This document shows, one piece after another, positions 12,100 through 22,407 of a DNA stretch of 64,000 nucleotides. The position numbers and the translations under genes are program-made. The notes under the pieces were generated by a model that did no database searches, had not been told where the DNA came from, and saw only the letters and a program-made list of their open reading frames with translations. This DNA is from Gossypium raimondii (taxonomy: Eukaryota; Streptophyta; Magnoliopsida; Malvales; Malvaceae): positions 5,146,001 to 5,210,000 of the forward strand of contig NC_068572.1 in the NCBI RefSeq assembly GCF_025698545.1. The letters run 5' to 3'. Positions within the stretch are counted from its first letter, which is position 1. Every line of letters begins with the position of its first letter.

Positions 12100-13741
12100 G
12101 GCTGGTTGAGAGAATAGGGGAGAGAGCTTTTTCAGTTTTATTTTTTAAAAACAAGGGTGAAATGATTTTTTTGAAAAAAAAATAACTTAAATAGGGGTTT
12201 CAAAACGACATCGTTTTGGCTTATTTCCCTAGACACCGAAATGGCGTCATTTTGACACGACCCGCGTCTGACCCGACCCAAGAGCTAGGATCCGTATGTT
12301 TTTTTTTAGCGGAAAGGTTATTTGCGCTTTTGGCTCTTTCGTTTTTTCGACCAATTTCAATTTAATCCCATTCTTCGTTTTTCTTTTAATTTTACCCCAT
12401 AATTTTTTATTTCAATTTGGTCCTTGGACGAATGATGTCGTTTTAAGGACACGGAAAAATTTCCCATTTAGTCCCTTGTCCCTTACGCGTGTTTTATTTT
12501 AGTCCTAATTTCAACCCTTTTTTAAATTTATCCAATTAAATTTATCCTCTTTTAAATTTATTTTTTTTAAAAATATTTTGCTTCTTTATCTAAGTATTTC
12601 ATTTAGTATTTTATTTAAATTTATATTTTTTAATTTCATTCTAGACTCTAATTTATTCCTCGGTAATTATTTTCAATCTTTTATAATTTTATTATTTACG
12701 TATTTAATTATTCACTTCTTTTTTTACGATTTATGCCTTTAACTTTTTTTAAATTCCAATTTTATCCTTTATTTTTATTTCAATTGTTCATTTTAATATT
12801 TTATTTCTTTAAATTATTTCTTTGCCCTTATCTTCTTTTCATGATGTTCATACTTTCATCGTATTACATTTTATTATTACTGTTATTTTTATGTTAATTA
12901 TGATGGCATGTAGTACAATTATTGCTATTATTATTAATTTTTTATATTATTGTTAGTATTATAATGTATTATCATCATTCACTAGCATTGTATTTTCACT
13001 TTATTGATTTACCTATCTATTATCTTTTTGCTCGTCATTATATCATGCTAATATTTGTGCCAAGTATCGTATTTAAATGTATTTGTCCGTTTTTATACCA
13101 TACCCGAATAAACTAAGTATATATTATTTTAAGTGTCACATTAATTTTTTTACCCGATACATAAAAAGGAAAATTTTAAAATTAAGGCAATGTTCCGTAC
13201 TTGAAAATTCTAAAAGTCGTGCCCTAACTAACGGGATTCGACTTTCTCTTTGAACCTAGATAGCCGAACATTCCTTTTAAAATTAAAACACATGAGATTT
13301 GAATATTAATGAAGAGCAAGTTTATTTTCGAGAATCCGGGATATCGTATCCTAACTTACGGGACATGACCTTTTGTAACCTTGAGATAAGATAACCTTTT
13401 ACATACATTTTTTATTTATTCAAGTGATTTTCAATTGAAAATAACATGATTGTATTTTAAATGCTTCTCAAATTTTTAATTTTCGACACTAAGACATCAA
13501 GTAATCAATTAGGTACCAATTTTGGGCGTTACGAGGGTGTTAATCCTTCCTCGTGCGTAACCGACTCCTGAACCTATTTTTTGGATTTTGTAGATCAAAA
13601 AATCATTGTTTTAGTAAATTAAACCTTTTATTAAAACGATCAAATTACGAGGTAATCCGACCACACCTTATAAAAAAAAGATTGATGGCATTTTCATTTT
13701 CAAATAAAAAGTCGGTCTTTTCAAAAAAGATGGTTTCAACA
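12100..13741 (+). mobile_element. 5'-truncated Tat/Ogre-like LTR
   Basis: Plus-strand relative of the LTRs of the 14,725-24,830 element. The segment around 12,180-12,500 (aacgacatcgttttgg, then an acgcgtgtttt tract) matches the reverse complement of about 14,990-15,310. The 3' end at 13,490-13,741 closes with GGTTTCAACA. The 5' portion is missing where it abuts the gag remnant near 12,080, and no target duplication is recognisable. Confidence 0.65.
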
Positions 13742-14724
13742 CAAACATTGATTTTGTGGCAAAGACTTCTAATTATTTTCAAGTCTTAATTGAAATTAGG
13801 TTGAGGTTTCAAATTTTAGCGTAAAAGAGAAGAGAGAGGGGTTGTCCGAATCAAGACTTCATTTCAACAGAGATCCTTAGCCACTAAACCATAGGTTCAA
13901 CTGAAATATATATATCAAACACGTATGACACAAACAGTATTTAAATTTTCAAATGATATAAATACATTTTAATTTTTTAAGATGAGCAAAGTTATCATAA
14001 TTAAATATGTAGTTTCATTATTTTATTTAAACTTAATTTAATAAATATTTAAAAATTGAGTTTACGTGATATTTATTTACTTTAAAAGTAATAAATTTTA
14101 CATATAAACTTTATTTTATTTTATTTATATTAAAATTTAATAAATGTCTATATAATTTATTTAAATTTACTTAAATTTAAATATATTTAAAAATTCTTTA
14201 CTTTGATTAAGATATAGTAGGTTAACTTATAATTAAGTATTAAATTTTAAATTTTTAATTTTTAAATAAAATTTATCGCAATGATAACATTTAATAAATT
14301 ATGAATAAAATTATGTTAGAACCATAAAAAAATTAATTCGCTTATATGTTAAATTTTTTGAGTCTTATGGATTTAATCTTGAAATGAGCATACAACTTTT
14401 AGAGAAAGTGGCTTTCCTTTTTTTAATGATGAGATGTTAAAAATTTACAATATGTGCAATGTGGAGTATAACTTTTGCACAAAAATCATTTACTTGATTT
14501 AACAAGTGAAGTCCGATTAACCTTAATTGTATTAGATATCTTTTAATTTGAGCTAATTTTTTATGATAATAAATAATAATATTTAATTATTCTTATTATA
14601 TATGTGTGTGGTCTCTATATTATTTAACAATCTCCCACTTGAATCGTGCACACACACAAATATTTATCACCTTATAATTAAGTATATGTTGTAATATATT
14701 ATATGTTGTAATATATGTTGTAAT
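13742..14724. repeat. AT-rich repeat copy B and flanks
   Basis: Positions 13,905-14,315 repeat 105-505 (same order of motifs, including gatatagtaggttaactt). The rest, 14,316-14,724, is AT-rich, has no gene, and holds an (ac)n-like run near 14,650. Origin not recognised. Confidence 0.55.
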
Positions 14725-16189
14725 AATATAAAAAATAACATATAAAACAGTTTTAAAAATATATATAAATAAAAATTTGAAAGATAATATATATAATGGT
14801 TTAAAATAAATAATATATAAAAAACATAAAATAAATAATAATAAATAGTTTAAAATAAATAATCTATGAAAAAAACTTAAAATAAATAATGATAAATGAG
14901 CTTTTTTTTAATAAATAAATTAAATGGACTAAGGACGAGATTGAAATCAAACTAAAATTTAGGGTTTAAATTGTAAATAAATAAGAAAGGGGTTGCTAGG
15001 GACCAAAATAGAACGCGCGCAAAGAATGAGGGACTGACTGGGAAAATATTCTCAGTCCTTATGCGCAGCATTTCAATATGGACCAAAGTGAAGCAACCAT
15101 AAAATTATGCGGCAAGATTTAAGAAAAAAAAGAACCAAATTGCAATGCGTCTTAAAAGCGGAGGGACCAAGCGCGTAAATAGCCCATTTTCTAAAGAAAC
15201 ACACGGATCCCCTAAGAGCTTGTCGAGTCATGCGTGGATCTCCTCTAAACGACGCCATTTAGCACTCGGGGGCTAAGGTCCAAAACGGCACCGTTTTGTC
15301 GTCCGTGGCTATTTAAGTCAAAAAAAATTTTAAATATCATTTTAGCCCCATCTTTTTTATAAAAAACCTCTCAAACTTTCTCCCTCTCCCTGAATCTGGC
15401 CAGGACGTCGACGAGCTCTCACGGTGCTCCGCTGCAGCTCCGCCGTGGCTCTACCGTGCCAAAAAGCAGAAAACGTTTTGAATCCTTTTTTTTTCCTTAA
15501 AAAAAGGTTTTCTTTTTCAAACACAAACCCGATTTAGGTGTTTTTAAACTGAAAACAAAGATGAAAAGAGGAAAGAAATAACAAAAAAATACCTTCCGGC
15601 CTCACTGTTTTCCTATTTTTGGACAAAGCCCAAATGAAACCCTAAAGGTTTTTCGTGGCTTTAGCGAACAGAGGAAACCTCCAATAGTGGCACACCACGA
15701 GGAGGCGGGAATGTTTCAACCCCCTTTTTGTTTTATTTTTTAAAAATAAATTTGTAATAACTAAAAGAAAATAGAAAATCACCTTCTCCAACTTTAAGTT
15801 CTGTATTTTTATTATTTTGTGTCTGAAAAAACACCAAGAAGTTGTTTGTGGTATTTATAGTCGGGTTACAAACTCTTTATTTCTATTTTTTATTTTTTTG
15901 TTATTTGTTTTTTGCTTGTTGGCTTTTGTTTGTTGCCTTTGTTTTGCAGGTGTCAGACACGTGCTGCGATGGTGGTGTGCGAAGAGGCCGTGCAGAGCAC
16001 ATGGAAGGAGCGGCGGTGGCAATGGCTGTCAAAAGCTAGGTATGGCGCTTGGGGGCTAGGGTTTTTGTTAGGTGTTTGGGGTGTTGGGCTATTAGGGTTT
16101 TTAATTTTTTTGGGGATTTTTATTTATTATTTTGGTTTTATTTATTATTTGTATTTGGTCTTGGGCCCAGGCAAAATTGGGTCATTACA
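14725..16189 (-). repeat. 3' LTR (truncated) of the Tat/Ogre element
   Basis: On the minus strand it starts TGTAATGACCCAATTTTGCC at 16,189. Similarity to the 5' LTR runs to about 14,725 and then stops, so roughly 0.9 kb of the LTR's 3' end is missing. Near-identical landmarks shared with the other LTR include gactgactgggaaaatatt and catttcaatatggaccaaag. Confidence 0.8.
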
Positions 16190-16204
16190 ACTGCCCCTCT
16201 TTGC
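16190..16204 (-). promoter_or_regulatory. Polypurine tract of the Tat/Ogre element
   Basis: Minus-strand GCAAAGAGGGGCAGT lies directly before the LTR start TGTAATGACCC, the expected position and composition of the plus-strand priming site. Confidence 0.75.
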
Positions 16205-16317
16205 TCATTTTCATGTAACGAGAATGGAGCAAAGACTTTTAAGAAGGACCAATTTTGCTCGGTCTCACCGAATCTTGACTTTTTGGTGCTCATCTTCTTC
16301 TAGTAGCATCGTTCTAG

Positions 16318-17280
16318 CCCACTGCCACTTTAGGGATATGAGACTTGTGGTTTTAGTCTGCTCCACTGCAACTTCAAGGAGATAAGACTTGCTATAGTAG
16401 ATTTAATTTGACCTACTACAACCTCAGAGGTATAAGATTCATTGTTTTAATCCGCTCCACTGCAACTTCAAGGAGATAGGATTAGTAGTTTCAATCTGCT
16501 CCACTGCAAATTCAGGGAGATAAGATTGGTATCTTCAACCTGCTCCACTGCAACTTCAGAGAGATAAGGTTTGTGCCTTTAATCTGCTCCACTGTAACTT
16601 CAGGGAGATAAGATTGGTTTATTTTTAACCTGTTCCACTGTAACTTTAGGGAGATAAGGTTTGATATGATCTACTTTACTGCAAATTTAGAGAGATAAAA
16701 TCTGTAATTTATAGCTTTAATCTGTTCCACTGTAACTTCAGGGAAATAAGATTCACTATCTTCAGTCTGCTCTACTACAACTTCAGGGAGATAAGACTTG
16801 TAACTTCAATCTGCTCCACTGCAACTTTAAGGAGATAAGGTTTGCTATGATCTACTCTACTACAACTTCAGATAGATAAGATTCGCAATTTATAGCTTCA
16901 ATCTGTTCCACTACAACTTCAGGGAAATAAGATTCGCTATCTTCAGTCTGCTCCACTGCAACTTCAATGAGATAAGACTAGTAACTTCAACCTGCTCCAC
17001 TGCAACTTCAGGGAGATAAAGTTTGTTATGATTTGCTCTACTGTAACTTCAGAGAGATAAGATCCGTAATTTATAGCTTTAATCAGTTCCACTGTAACTT
17101 TAGGAAAATAAGATTCGCTATCTTCAGTCTGCTCCACTACAACTTTAGGGAGATAAGACTAGTAACTTCAAAGAGATAAGGTTTGTGACCTCAACCTACT
17201 TCAATGCAACTTCAAGGAGATAAGATTCACCATGGTAGATTTGATCCGACCTACTGAAACTTTAGAGGTATAGGATTTTT
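16318..17280. repeat. Tandem repeat array, 38-54 bp units, 181-bp higher order
   Basis: About 21 degenerate units built on ctgctccactgcaacttcag followed by ggagataagatt, unit length 38-54 bp. In the middle, four units form a larger repeat: the gatctac-type unit recurs at 16,668, 16,849 and 17,030, exactly 181 bp apart each time. It lies between the integrase end and the polypurine tract, i.e. in the 3' untranslated part of the retroelement, where Tat/Ogre elements are known to carry tandem repeats that can seed satellites. Confidence 0.9.
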
Positions 17281-18130
17281 CGTTTTACTGTCCTGTTCTC
17301 TAGGGAATATGATCTGTAGAATCTATTTTATGGACCTATTTATGCCTAGTGATTAGGATGTCATGATCAGAATGAATCAAATGCTCCTAACTAGATGTGT
17401 ATGAATTATATTTGCGTGAATGCATATTGTCATTTTTTTTAGAATGATCATTTTTAATGCATAGGCTGTTATTGTTCGTTGTTCATCAAGGTTCTATCAC
17501 TGACATATTACGCTGCCTTCTTGCTCAGTTGGTATCTTTGACAGAAAACCTGAAGAAATAGTCACAATTTAGACCATTTTTTCCCAAATATTTCCAACCC
17601 TTAAGTTTGGTTAGTTCTAAATAGTGGCCTTGTTTTCAGACTCTTGTACTATTTAGAAAAATTTTTTAGAGTAATATGCAAATCTCCTCTTGCTTAAATA
17701 TTATTAGTCCATTAATTGTTATTTCATTGAAAAATGCTTGAAAAATATTATCACAATGGATAAGATGGAATTTTATTGAGAACAAAGCTCGAAATGAATA
17801 AATTAATCAAGATAGCAAATTTTGCTAAGATACGAAATGAATAAGATGACAATAGGTGTCCCAGATGTCGTAGCATGAGCTTCACTGCACAAAGCTTCTC
17901 GAGGACCCTTTGAATTTGATATGTGCTTAGAAGCTCTAGAAGACTTTGTTGATGCCCCAATATGTAGCATCCATCCTTCTTGTTAATTCGGAGAGGACAG
18001 GACTACCACATGCCCCACTTTTGATCAAAATTTTGAATTGCCCATTCCTAGGATTTCAATTCAAAACACCTTTAGTCTTAAGGCGTCCTTTGCGAATTTT
18101 CACATTGGCCTCTCCTTTTTCTTTTCTTTT
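17281..18130 (-). other. Retroelement 3' untranslated region, non-array part
   Basis: No reading frame of note. It lies between the integrase relic and the tandem array on the element's minus strand. A TTCTTTTC-rich pyrimidine run is present near 18,110-18,150. Confidence 0.5.
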
Positions 18131-18840
18131 CTTTTTCTTCTTTTTTTGAAATATTTTTTGATTAAATCTGAACTCATAGGATTAGGCAAGCCCTTGTCAT
18201 CCTTCCTAGTCAAAATCAACACTTTTCTAGATAAGGCCCTCCACATAAGATCCTTACCAATTTGGCATCCATTTTCTTCTGAAGTCCTTTTGTATAGGAA
18301 GAATCTTTTTCGATACTAGGTCTCCCTCATAGAATTCTCTAGGGCGAACCTTTTTGATAAACTCGTATTATTTATTTTTGGTACATTTGACCATGACGGA
18401 TAAATTTAAACTTTTCTCTTCAATTGGGGTTGGATCCAAAAATACTCAAAAAAAAATCTTAACTTCAATGGGTAAAACCACAATAAGCTAAAGAGAAAGT
18501 CGTTACCCCGGTAGAGTTTTTTTTACACCATTCATTTTGAGACGATATGGTGTAAATCTTGAACAGGCTACAAACTTCTGATATCGCTCTGTTGTTAGTG
18601 CATTGTCAGATATGATCCTTTTTGGCATTCCATACCGACATATAATTTTTATTTCTTTCAAAAATTTGCTGACTGCCGGCTTGGTAACATTGGCATATGA
18701 AATAACTTCCACCCATTTAATGAAGTAATCGACGACCACAAATATGAATCGATGATCGCCAAAAGCTTTTGGCGAGGTCGGCCCAATGACATCTATGCCC
18801 CACATAAAGAAAGGCCATAGATTCTATTTATTCTTTGTAA
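18131..18840 (-). pseudogene. Integrase relic of Tat/Ogre element
   Basis: A minus-strand frame (18,503-18,805) starts with the integrase core motif MWGIDVIGP and includes VVVDYFIKWVE and MPKRIISDNA, i.e. the first two acidic residues of the DDE triad. Further down, about 18,160-18,360, another frame shows GDLV, KKILPIQKDF and KWMPNW, typical of the integrase C-terminal module. Frame changes and stops separate the parts. Integrase inserts the cDNA copy into the host genome; this one cannot be functional. Confidence 0.75.
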
Positions 18841-19200
18841 GGTAGGATCTGTTTCTCATCTTGTTATACCATCTTTAACAAATTAGGAGATAGGTTACAG
18901 TCTCAGTCATCTTCAAAGTCTTGTGGTTCCTCTGGACACATATTTTTTTCTTAAAATGAGGTTTTGAGTCAATAGCAGTGTTGCTCATATCATTGATATC
19001 TGGAAACTTATTATAGGGACGAAGGAAGATCCAAAGAACAAAAGAATCGAAGAATATTTATCTGTATAGTATGATTATGAATGAAATAGAAATAATAAAA
19101 AATATTTGCTCGAAGTGAGAAACAAAGATGTACTTTATTGAAATAAAGATGTTAAGCATATGTCTATTTCACAAAAGGATTCTTATTACTCCTAGGCTTA
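18841..19200 (-). other. Deleted pol region of retroelement
   Basis: Only about 360 bp separate the integrase start from the gag end. Protease, reverse transcriptase and RNase H, normally over 2 kb, are not recognisable here. This is the main internal deletion of the element. Confidence 0.55.
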
Positions 19201-21190
19201 GAGTAACAAGTGTGTTTTGAACATTACTCTGAATTAGTTTTAAAAACTACAAGAATCTCTTCCGTAGCCCAATTGTTTAAAACACTTCCAAGTACATAAG
19301 GGTGAATGCCTGATAAATTTCCTTCCAAAATTCCCTCTTCAGATATGGCGTTGTTGTTCAGATTCCTTGACATTTCTTCTCGGTCTTTGACTTATTCAAG
19401 GAATTCCAATTCTTTATTATTCATCAAGCTCTACACCAAAGCTTTGAATTCAGCACACTCCTGGATTTCATGGCCTTCTTCAGCGTGGAACCCACAGTAG
19501 CTCCTTATCTCGTTTGGTATCTCCTCCGAATTCTGAATAATTAATTCCATGTCTATCATTTGTTTCAAAACCCATTTCAATGGGGTTTTTACTTCTGCAA
19601 TATTGGTTTTGGTTCTCTTTCCTCCATTCTTAATTATCGCGTTTACCCCTAGGTCTAGATGACTAGATAACAGATTTCCTGCAACATTAGGTCCTGATGG
19701 ATCGTCAAACTTCACGATGCCCATCTTGATAAACTTTTCAACTAACTTTTTAAATGTAGTACAATTTTTAATTGAGTGTCTTGTTATTCCCGCGTGGTAT
19801 TCGCATTGGGAATTCACATCATACTATTTTGAAAATAGAGGTTTGCACGGGTTTCGAGTAGAACGGAGATACCACATACACATCAAACAGATTTTGATAC
19901 AACTCTTTATATGTCATCGGGATGGGTATGAACTGGAGTCTTTCTATGTTTGGCTTTGAGTTGGAATTTTTCCTTGAAAAGCCTTGATAACTAGTGGTTA
20001 ATGCCTCGGCTGGCCTACAATGACCGATTTAGAATACCCTTTGTTATACATGCTCAGGTTATTCACCTCATTTTTCTTATTCTTTGGGGTTGATCTTTTG
20101 ACGGCTTCCCCCGCATCTATCTTTCCACTTCTTATTACGTTTTCAATTATCTCGCTAGACATTACTATATCAGAGAAGTTCTTCGCAGCGTTTCCCAACA
20201 TATGGTTAATGAATGGGTCTTTCAAAGTATTGATGAAAAACATCGTGGTTTTTATCTTCAGAAAAGGTGGCTGGACTTATGTTGGTACCTCTCTCTATCT
20301 TTGGGCATATTGTCTGAAGCTCTCTCACTTTGCTTCTTTTCCATATTCTGCAGTGTGATTTTGCCAGGCACCACTCTGTCACGTAGCCATATTACTTCAT
20401 GAAAGCCTGTGCCAAGTCCTTCCATGAGTGAATTTTGGCAAAGCTTACTTGGTTGTACCATTTGGCAGCTGACCACATCAGACTATCTTGGAAGCAATGA
20501 ATTAACAGTTGATTGTTATTAACGTATCATGTCACTCTTCGGCAGAACATCGTGATCTGAGCTTGAGGACAACTAGTCTCATTATACTTTTCAAATTTTA
20601 GAGTCTTAAATTTTGGCGGGAGTACTAGATCTGGGACCAAACTTAAATCCTTGGTGTCAACCCTGCAATGGTAATCAGCATTTTTCATTGCTTTGAGTTT
20701 TTCTTCTAACCACCTGTATCGATCTTCGAGTTGCTTTGGCAGTTCCACCATTATTTTTTCTATTTTTACCATTTCGTCTAGATCAGGAACTACATGATTG
20801 GTTAGATTTCCCCCTGGATTGGAACCTGAGCCTGTCGGGTAGTTTATTGGTATCGAGGTACCATTCTGATATTGTTGGAGTCTGATAGTAACGGGTGCCC
20901 CTTGAGGATGCGCGTCTGGTTAGGCCTGGACATTTATCAGGGTAAAACATGGGGGATAGGTAGGGTCTTCATTATCATCCCCAAAGTTGACCACTGGGTT
21001 TTTCCCTTTTTTGAGCCCTCCATCCAGTAATTGCGTCAATTGGCTTATCATACTTCTTTGGCATTCTTGCATTTGATCCCTCATGTCTTGTTAAATTTTA
21101 GCTAATTTTTCTTGCATCTGTGCTTGCAACTGATCTTGCATATTTCTTTGCATTTGTTCTAATCATTCCAATCTCTGATCCATTGCCTTG
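19200..21190 (-). pseudogene. Gag relic of Tat/Ogre element
   Basis: Minus-strand fragments in order: a Gln/Met-rich coiled-coil start (about 21,190-21,000), then ELPKQLEDRYRWLEEKLKAM and LVPDLVLPPKFKT (20,527-20,772), a frame with FINTLKDPFINHMLGNAAK (19,998-20,243), and a frame (19,431-19,817) with two CxxH-type motifs, CEYHAGITRHSIKNC and CGFHAEEGHEIQEC. The paired CYH...H...C motifs are characteristic of the Tat/Athila gag C-terminus. Several stops and frame changes interrupt it. Gag would form the virus-like particle core. Confidence 0.75.
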
Positions 21191-22391
21191 GTTTTGCGAT
21201 GGGTACTGTAGCGATATTTAATTGCTAAACCCTCGTTGGTTTTGGGCAACTATAACAATTTTGATTAATTAGGGTCCTTTTGTGAAATTTTAATACATGC
21301 AATGAAATGTAATGCAGATGAATGGAATAAATGCAAAAAGAGACGTTGATTCTAATTCAATTTTATTAGAACAACTTTACTAGAAAATAAATTTATTTAT
21401 ATAAAACGGATATTTACATATACAGCCTTGCCCTAATACTCTAAGTGAAGACATCAATCATTTTCTTTATATTCGTATGTTAAGATCGAATCTCGCAAAT
21501 TCTTTAAAGGAGTGCCTCCTCTATCTCCTTTTTGCTTAATCCAAGCTGCGACCCATGGTTCACTCATCCTCGTGATGCTCATTAGCTTCTTTAAGAAAGT
21601 TGGAACGTTGGTGGCTCTCGAATAATTCTTTGTCAACTTGAATCCTCGGGCAACAAAACAAAGTCATGTACTCATTCATTAGACTACCACCATTCCCTCG
21701 TTATATTTTTTCAAACCATATTCAAACGACCGCATTGTCTTCCACTTTATTAAGAAATCCATTTTCCATGACAAGCTCTCTATTTAGAAACTGAACGTAA
21801 ATCAACACCTCTTTTCTGTGATGAAAATGCAATACAATCATAACCAAAACAAAAGAAAACACGACAGTACAAAAATATAAATAACAAAAATAGTACCTAT
21901 TTGGATTACCACTAGGGGTTCGGTGTGGTTCTACCTATGGTAGGCTCTTATGGCTCAGTATATGCAGTTCGATTCTAAAGTAAGGATACCTGAACCGACA
22001 GATTCCTCGATCCTTACCCATTATAGGCTCAGATTGACTGAGTTCAGTTTAGGGGAATACATTTCCCTATGGCTATACGGAGATGAAAATCTCACGAAGA
22101 CATAGGTACGGATGTATCTCGAAAGCGATTCACTATCCTATTTCAGAGGTAAATACCCCACGAAAGAATAGTTTCTCACTCCCACTTAGAAGGGTATAAC
22201 CGACCGGTTATGAAATGTAATTTGCGAAAATATATCCAAAGACTCGAACTAATAAAGCAAATATGACAAGATGATGCAAACCATAAAAATGAGATATAAC
22301 GAAAGGATCATAAATTTAAACCAAATTATTAATTTTCGACAAAAGACAAGAAATAATCAACATGTGGCTTGACTCTCTTATTTTACTCTCC
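21191..22391 (-). other. Retroelement leader with relic upstream ORF
   Basis: Between gag and the primer-binding site. A minus-strand frame at 21,454-21,636 reads NYSRATNVPTFLKKLMSI and WVAAWIKQKGDRGG. The neighbouring frame just upstream contains CCPRIQVDKE, so a frameshift splits one ancestral ORF. I recognise this as like the plant-mobile-domain-like (DUF7745-type) ORF found with such elements in Malvaceae, from memory. An extra ORF ahead of gag is a known trait of Ogre elements. The rest (21,800-22,391) shows no gene. Confidence 0.5.
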
Positions 22392-22404
22392 AATGGAGTC
22401 GCCA
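22392..22404 (-). promoter_or_regulatory. Primer-binding site of the Tat/Ogre element
   Basis: On the minus strand, three bases (GCT) after the LTR end GACA, the sequence TGGCGACTCCATT follows. TGG pairs with the CCA tail of a tRNA; the remainder would fit a tRNA ending GGAGTCGCCA, possibly an arginine tRNA as in Ogre elements. The tRNA identity is an inference. Confidence 0.6.
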
Positions 22405-22407
22405 AGC

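Noticed and set aside
15912..16385. 157-codon plus-strand frame
   Set aside because: Runs across the boundary of the 3' LTR and polypurine tract on the strand opposite to the element's genes; composition is LTR-like with no domain.
16318..17280. CRISPR-like array of short repeats
   Set aside because: Units are contiguous and degenerate, with no unique spacers, in plant nuclear DNA inside a retroelement.
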